Origin: Nocardia suismassiliense
GTDB lineage: Bacteria > Actinomycetota > Actinomycetes > Mycobacteriales > Mycobacteriaceae
Reading direction: 5' to 3'
Assembly: GCF_900269665.1 (NCBI RefSeq)
Contig: NZ_LT985361.1
Location: forward strand, 7,805,881 to 7,869,880
DNA length: 64,000 nucleotides
Positions within the stretch are counted from its first letter, which is position 1. Every line of letters starts with the position of its first letter. The translations under genes and the position numbers were made by a program. The notes beneath the pieces were generated by a model. The model made no database searches. It saw only the letters and a program-made list of their open reading frames with translations, and was not told where the DNA came from. This document shows positions 59,604 to 64,000 of this stretch, piece by piece.

Positions 59604-60643
59604 TGCGGGCACTGCAACTCACCGAGCCGGGTGTGCTGGAGCTGCGTGAGGTTCCGGTCCCCGAGATCGGCCCGACCGAGCTGCTGCTGCGGGTCGGTGC
59701 GGCCGGGATCTGCCACTCCGATCTGCATGTGCTGCACATCCCGTTCCGGCTGCGCGACGAGCCGCTGACGCTCGGGCACGAGGTCGCAGGCACCATCGAG
59801 GCGGTCGGCGCCGAGGTCGACGGCCGCACCGCCGGTGAACGCGGCATCGTCTACCTGTGCTGGTCGTGCGGCACGTGCCGGGAATGCGTGTCGGGCAACG
59901 AGAATGTCTGCCTGGCCGCGGGCCGCACCGCGATGCCGCCGTGTCCCGGCCTCGGCCCGGACGGCGGCATGGCCGAGTACATCCGCATTCCGGCAAGCTC
60001 TTTCGTGCCGATCGGCGACCTCGACTTCCGCCAGGCCGCCCCGCTCGCCGATGCCGCGCTGTCCAGCTATCACGCGATTCGTGGTGCCCGCGAACACCTT
60101 CGGCCCGGCTCGGTGGCGGTGGTGATCGGCATCGGCGGTCTCGGTCATGTCGCGGTACAGATCCTCGCCGCGACCAGCGCGACCCGAGTGATCGCGGTCG
60201 ATGTCGGCGCGGACAAACTCGCCTTGGCCACCCGGTGCGGTGCGGCCGAGGGCCTGCTCGCGGACGCCGACACCGCCCGACACATTCTCGACCGCACCGA
60301 CGGTCGCGGCGCGGACGCGGTGTTCGACTTCGTCGGCGTCGATCAGACGGCCACGCTCGCCGTGGAATCGGTGGCCCCGAACGGCGCGTACCGGATGATC
60401 GGCCTCGGCGGCGGCGCACCGGAGCTCACCGCGGGTCCCGCCGGTGGGCCGGGCTGGCCGTGGGGCGCGTCGGTCCGAAAGTCCTACGGCGGCACCAAAT
60501 CCGACTTGATCGAGTCCGTCGCCCTGGCCCGCTCGGGCAAGCTCACGGTCGAGATCGAGCAGTACGACCTGGCGGCCGGCCGCGAGGCGCTCGACCGGCT
60601 GGAGCGCGGCCTGGTCACCGGCCGTGCGGTATTGGTTCCGTAG
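59603..60643 (+). CDS. Zinc-dependent alcohol dehydrogenase
   Basis: A 346-residue medium-chain dehydrogenase. Catalytic zinc ligands C37 (GICHSD) and H59-E60 (LGHE) and the four structural cysteines in CWSCGTCRECVSGNENVC are present; the Rossmann motif is VIGIGGLGHVAVQ. It should oxidise an alcohol, such as one released by the preceding esterase, to an aldehyde or ketone. ATG 59603 overlaps the esterase stop by one base (TGATG). AdhD-like. Confidence 0.94.
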   Translation: MRALQLTEPGVLELREVPVPEIGPTELLLRVGAAGICHSDLHVLHIPFRLRDEPLTLGHEVAGTIEAVGAEVDGRTAGERGIVYLCWSCGTCRECVSGNENVCLAAGRTAMPPCPGLGPDGGMAEYIRIPASSFVPIGDLDFRQAAPLADAALSSYHAIRGAREHLRPGSVAVVIGIGGLGHVAVQILAATSATRVIAVDVGADKLALATRCGAAEGLLADADTARHILDRTDGRGADAVFDFVGVDQTATLAVESVAPNGAYRMIGLGGGAPELTAGPAGGPGWPWGASVRKSYGGTKSDLIESVALARSGKLTVEIEQYDLAAGREALDRLERGLVTGRAVLVP

Positions 60644-60660
60644 ACGAGGAAGTGCGGTAA

Positions 60661-62310
60661 ATGACAAAGCCTTTCGATCAGCAGGCCTTCGCGGCGGCCG
60701 CGGCGGCCCGGTTGACCGGGCCCGGTGGCCGATTCGAGATGGTGGTCGAGGACGTCCTCGGCGCACCGCTGCCGGTGCTGCGGCACCGCGACAAGTCGCT
60801 CGGCGATGTGCTCGCGGCGTCGACCGCCTGGGGTGCGCGCGATTATCTCGTCACCGAGGACCGCCGGATGTCGTTCGCCGAGCACGCGGCGGCGGTAGGT
60901 GCGCTGGCCACCGCGCTGCGCGACCGCTACGGCATCCGGAAGGGCGACCGCATCGGCATTCTGGCTGCCAACACCGCCGAGTGGGTCGTCACGTTCTGGG
61001 CGGCGCAATGCCTCGGCGCGATCGCGGTGGGCTACAACGCGTGGTGGACGGCCCGCGAAATCGCCTACGGTGTCGAGCACACCAAGCCCGCCGTGCTCGT
61101 CGTCGACGCGAAACGCGCGGCGCTGGTGGCGGAGCTGGATATCCGGGTCCCGGTGCTCACCATGGAAGACGAGTTGCCCGGTCTGATCGCCGAATTCGGC
61201 GACAGCGAGCTCCCGCGCACGGCGGTGGACGAGGACGATCCCGCGGTCATCCTGTACACCAGCGGCACCAGCGGACGGCCGAAAGGCGCGGTGCATTCGC
61301 AGCGAAACGTGGTGGCGGTCATCGGCTATCACCTGTTCAACGACGCGATGGCCGCCGAGTTCACCGGCGCGACCGAACTGCCGAGCGGCCGGCGGTTCCT
61401 GCTCACCTCCCCGCTGTTCCACATCGCCAGCCTGCACAACCTGGTGGTGCCCCGGCTGGTGACCGGCGATACCGCCGTGCTCTACCAGGGTTCGTTCGAC
61501 GCGGATCGGGTGCTGCGCCTCATCGAACGCGAGCGCATCACCAACTGGGGCGCCATGCCGACCATGGCCACCCGGCTGCTCGACCAGGATCTGTCCCGCT
61601 ACGACCTGTCCTCGCTGGCCTCCTTCTCACTGAATTCGGCGCCGTCCTCGGCCGCGCTGCAACAGCAACTGCGCGAACAACTTCCGGTGGCACGGACCGC
61701 GCTGGTCACCAGTTACGGGCTCACCGAGTGCAGCACCGCGGCGACCCTGGCCGGTCCGGCCGAGCTCGCGGCGTTCCCGGATACGGTGGGCCGCCCCGTC
61801 ATCGGGGCCACCGTGCAGGTCCGCGACAGCGCGGGCAACCCCGTCCCGGACGGCACCGAAGGCGAGATCTGCCTGCGCAGCCCGTACGTGATGCTGGGCT
61901 ACTGGGACGACGAGGCCGCGACCGCGGCCGCCATCACCGAGGACCGCTGGCTGCGCACCGGCGATATCGGCGTGCTCACCGAGGGCAGGCTGCGATTGTC
62001 CGGCCGGCGTTCGGATCTCATCCTGCGCGGCGGCGAGAACGTCTACCCCACCGAGATCGAGCAGTGCCTCGAGGAGCACCCGGCCGTGCGCGAATGCGCG
62101 GTCATCGGGGTGCCCGACGCCGATCTCGGCCAGACGGTCGCGGCCTTGATTGTTCTCGAAAGCCCCTCGGCGGCAACCGAAGAGGAGTTGCGCGCCTTCG
62201 CCGCGGAACGGATCGCCTACTACAAAGTGCCTGCCCGATGGCGGCTGACCACAACGGAACTACCGCGCAATGCGACGGGGAAGGTCGTTCGCACCGGCAT
62301 CGAGGTATAA
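60661..62310 (+). CDS. AMP-forming acyl-CoA ligase
   Basis: A 549-residue ANL-superfamily ligase. VILYTSGTSGRPKGAVHS is the nucleotide-binding loop, SYGLTECS the A5 motif, LRTGDIGVLTEGRLRLSGRR the hinge region with GGENVYPTEIEQ, and PRNATGKVVR carries the catalytic lysine. It would activate a carboxylic acid formed by the upstream enzymes. It follows the dehydrogenase by 17 bp, so it belongs to the same operon, and differs clearly from the tandem FadD pair at 41-44 kb. Confidence 0.93.
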   Translation: MTKPFDQQAFAAAAAARLTGPGGRFEMVVEDVLGAPLPVLRHRDKSLGDVLAASTAWGARDYLVTEDRRMSFAEHAAAVGALATALRDRYGIRKGDRIGILAANTAEWVVTFWAAQCLGAIAVGYNAWWTAREIAYGVEHTKPAVLVVDAKRAALVAELDIRVPVLTMEDELPGLIAEFGDSELPRTAVDEDDPAVILYTSGTSGRPKGAVHSQRNVVAVIGYHLFNDAMAAEFTGATELPSGRRFLLTSPLFHIASLHNLVVPRLVTGDTAVLYQGSFDADRVLRLIERERITNWGAMPTMATRLLDQDLSRYDLSSLASFSLNSAPSSAALQQQLREQLPVARTALVTSYGLTECSTAATLAGPAELAAFPDTVGRPVIGATVQVRDSAGNPVPDGTEGEICLRSPYVMLGYWDDEAATAAAITEDRWLRTGDIGVLTEGRLRLSGRRSDLILRGGENVYPTEIEQCLEEHPAVRECAVIGVPDADLGQTVAALIVLESPSAATEEELRAFAAERIAYYKVPARWRLTTTELPRNATGKVVRTGIEV

Positions 62311-62414
62311 CGCGACAGGCAACAACCACCGAAGCCCCAGCTGAGCTGTGCACGACAACGTAAAGTCGTCTACGGATCGGGCATTGATCGCCCGGCCGCT
62401 CGCGAGGAGTCGAC

Positions 62415-63272
62415 GTGGACGTTTTCGAGCATCTGGGCAGGGCTGTCGCCTTCGATCGGGCCGGTACCGGCACGCCGGTGGTCTTCCTGCACAACGCGGG
62501 CACCCAGCGCCGTATCTGGGACGATCAGGTGACGGTGCTGCGGCGCGACCACCAGGTATTCGCGCTCGATCTCCCCGGCTACGGCGAGTCCGACCAGCCC
62601 GCGGACGGCTACCGCCTCGCCGACTACGTGCACATGCTCGGCGCCTTCCTCGACGCCCACCGCCTCACCGACGTGGCGCTCGTCGGCAACTGCCTCGGCA
62701 GCGCCACCGCGCTCAGCTACACGATGGGGCACCCGGAGCGGGTACGGGCGCTCGTTCTGATCAACCCGCTGACCTGGGACACGGTCAGCTCCGGGCAGTC
62801 GGCGGCGCTCGCCTGGGCGGATGCCCGGCTGCCGCTGGGACCGCTGGCCCGCAGGCTCGCGCTGCCCGGCCGCGCCGTGTCGATGATCGTGGCCAATCAG
62901 CTCGGCACCCGGGGCAAGCGGCAACGGCTGCAGGATTCGCCGCGACTGCGCGCGCACTGGTCCGATCGGGGCCGTTTGTTCGCCCTGCACGGCTTGGTCC
63001 AGGACTTTCCTGCCTATGCCGCCTTCGACCGGTTCGACCCGCCGGCGGACTTCCCGCCCATCTGCACGCTCTGGGGGAAGCAGAACCGCATCCTCTCGGC
63101 GCGCGCGGGCGCCCGCCTCAATCGCAGGCTGCACGTCCACACGGCGGTCGAGCTGCCCGACTGCGGGCACCTGCCGATGATGGAGGACCCGGAGCGGGTC
63201 ACCGCGGTCATCACCGAGTTCCTGGCGTCGACCGGCCGGGCCACGGTCCCGAAGGCCGTCGGCGGGTCCTGA
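62415..63272 (+). CDS. Alpha/beta hydrolase with Cys in the nucleophile position
   Basis: A 285-residue alpha/beta hydrolase. The oxyanion HNAG loop (26-29), LDLPGYGESD strand and a DCGHLPMMEDPERV catalytic-His segment are typical, but the nucleophile elbow reads VGNCLGSA, with C93 where Ser is usual. Cysteine is the natural nucleophile of dienelactone hydrolases; here the rest of the protein looks like an ordinary serine hydrolase. The gene may be a thiol-based hydrolase or a non-catalytic variant. GTG 62415 has GAGGAG five bases upstream; it follows the CoA ligase by 104 bp. Confidence 0.88.
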   Translation: MDVFEHLGRAVAFDRAGTGTPVVFLHNAGTQRRIWDDQVTVLRRDHQVFALDLPGYGESDQPADGYRLADYVHMLGAFLDAHRLTDVALVGNCLGSATALSYTMGHPERVRALVLINPLTWDTVSSGQSAALAWADARLPLGPLARRLALPGRAVSMIVANQLGTRGKRQRLQDSPRLRAHWSDRGRLFALHGLVQDFPAYAAFDRFDPPADFPPICTLWGKQNRILSARAGARLNRRLHVHTAVELPDCGHLPMMEDPERVTAVITEFLASTGRATVPKAVGGS

Positions 63273-63280
63273 ACGCTGCC

Positions 63281-63565
63281 CTACAGCGGCCCTGCGGTCG
63301 GATACAGCTCGGTGAAGCTGTCCGAGCGCACACCGCAACCGGCGCACTCGAATTCGACGCCGAGGGTGAGCAGCCAGTGGACGCGGGTGTGACATGTATC
63401 GCACATGAAGTCGACACCCTCGACGTGGCAGCAGCCGCGTTTGCGAATGAACCATTCGGCGCGATGTCGGCAGGGCACGGTATCGAAGCGGAAGGTGCAA
63501 CCGGGCGCGGCGGGCAGCGGGGCCACGATGGCCTCGAAAGTCGTTGGGGCCGTGGCGGAGTTCAT
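63281..63565 (-). CDS. Small Cys/His-rich, probably zinc-binding protein
   Basis: A 94-residue protein from ATG 63565, which has GGAAGG eight bases upstream. Cysteines and histidines are clustered as PCRHRAEWFI, GCCHVEGVDFMCDTCHTRVH and ECAGCGVRSD: three C-x2-C/H-type pairs able to hold one or two zinc ions. An Ala/Pro-rich N-terminus precedes them. No family recognised. It converges with the hydrolase gene, with 8 bp between the stops. Confidence 0.7.
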   Translation of the reverse strand: MNSATAPTTFEAIVAPLPAAPGCTFRFDTVPCRHRAEWFIRKRGCCHVEGVDFMCDTCHTRVHWLLTLGVEFECAGCGVRSDSFTELYPTAGPL

Positions 63566-63765
63566 CGGCGGTACCTTCCGGCGGGCAGCTGAGCGACGAC
63601 ACGCGGATCTCTCGGATCCACACACTGCTGATCGTTAGCCAAATTATTGCTGTTACGCGGTGTAGATTCGACGTCCGATACGCCCGTTACTCCCCGTCCA
63701 CCGGGTTTGATGCGACACCTTCCGGGAACCCGGTCGAATAGAGCCGTCGAGGAAAGGGATCCGTC

Positions 63766-64000
63766 ATGTTGTTACGCCGACTTGCCCGCCCGCTTTTGGC
63801 CACTGTCTTTGTCGTGGAGGGTGTCGATACGTTGCGACGCCCGGAATCACGAGTCAAGGCGGCGACCGAGCTGGTGCAGCGAGGCCAGCGTCAGCTGCCC
63901 GAGCAATACGCCGCGAAGCTGCCGAGCGATCCGGGAACCGTCGTACGGATCAATGCGGGCGCACAGGTAGCCGGTGGTGTGCTGCTGGCCCTCGGCAAGG
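63766..64000 (+). CDS. DoxX family membrane protein (3' end beyond window)
   Basis: The first 78 codons run to the window edge. The start MLLRRLARPLLATVFVVEGV forms the first DoxX helix, followed by a cytoplasmic stretch (LRRPESRVKAATELVQRGQR) and INAGAQVAGGVLLALG, the start of the second helix: the pattern of actinobacterial DoxX proteins. AAAGGG seven bases before ATG 63766 supports the start. DoxX proteins are small quinone- or redox-related membrane proteins; a role in oxidative stress membrane complexes is known for mycobacteria. Confidence 0.82.
   Translation, partial: MLLRRLARPLLATVFVVEGVDTLRRPESRVKAATELVQRGQRQLPEQYAAKLPSDPGTVVRINAGAQVAGGVLLALGK

Noticed and set aside
58302..59612. 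436-codon leftward frame opposite the esterase gene
   Set aside because: Antisense shadow; the rightward frame has the complete S-x-x-K active site and operon coupling.

Overview
The window is a piece of a high-GC actinobacterial chromosome, most likely Nocardia or a close relative in the Mycobacteriales. The evidence is the smpB-ssrA pair with a tmRNA tag reading ADSNQREYALAA, the prfB / mscS-like / ftsE / ftsX block, the hisN and fadE24-fadE23-like genes also kept in mycobacteria, frequent GTG/TTG starts, and many FadD/FadE lipid genes. Because the DNA is GC-rich, very long antisense open frames accompany almost every real gene; these were left out.

Layout: 1-5.3 kb is a leftward run: LysR regulator, cysteine dioxygenase, class I/II aminotransferase, PIG-L deacetylase (cut by the window edge) and, separately, a Nudix hydrolase. 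5.4-9.3 kb looks acquired: a DUF4143-type ATPase, a tandem 23-bp repeat, a stand-alone DpnII/MboI-like nuclease-fold protein, two related helix-turn-helix recombinase relics and a tRNA-like 3' fragment. 9.6-17.0 kb is a genomic island inserted at the 3' end of the tmRNA gene, bounded by a 23-bp direct repeat (9598-9620 and 16997-17019). Its distal end is full of decayed genes (cutA-like, XRE regulator, flavoprotein). Its AT-richer core holds an unknown membrane protein and a four-gene operon (Gfo/Idh dehydrogenase, DegT aminotransferase, Nudix hydrolase, formyltransferase) that could make an N-formylated amino sugar. The original tmRNA terminator appears to have been moved to the far end of the island.

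17-35 kb is core chromosome: tmRNA, smpB, an EamA transporter, two exported phosphatases, recQ, a secreted beta-propeller protein, a GNAT-histidine phosphatase pair, hisN, an FMN reductase with a divergent XRE regulator, prfB, an MscS-type channel, ftsEX, and a MerR-hydrolase divergent pair. 34-45 kb carries a GT39-like membrane protein, a FadE pair behind two tandem palindromic operators, a 39-aa membrane peptide, an ArsR-like regulator convergent with a 37-aa metallothionein-like peptide, and two tandem paralogous FadD ligases.

45-64 kb has a PepSY membrane protein, an FBP zinc-finger protein, galactokinase with a sodium:solute symporter, and a coupled operon of pyruvoyl arginine decarboxylase, GNAT and a membrane GGDEF protein. 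After that comes a TetR-controlled catabolic operon (flavin monooxygenase, serine esterase/beta-lactamase, zinc alcohol dehydrogenase, acyl-CoA ligase, and an alpha/beta hydrolase with Cys in place of the nucleophilic Ser). The window ends inside a DoxX-like gene. No CRISPR array, rRNA or intact tRNA gene was seen.
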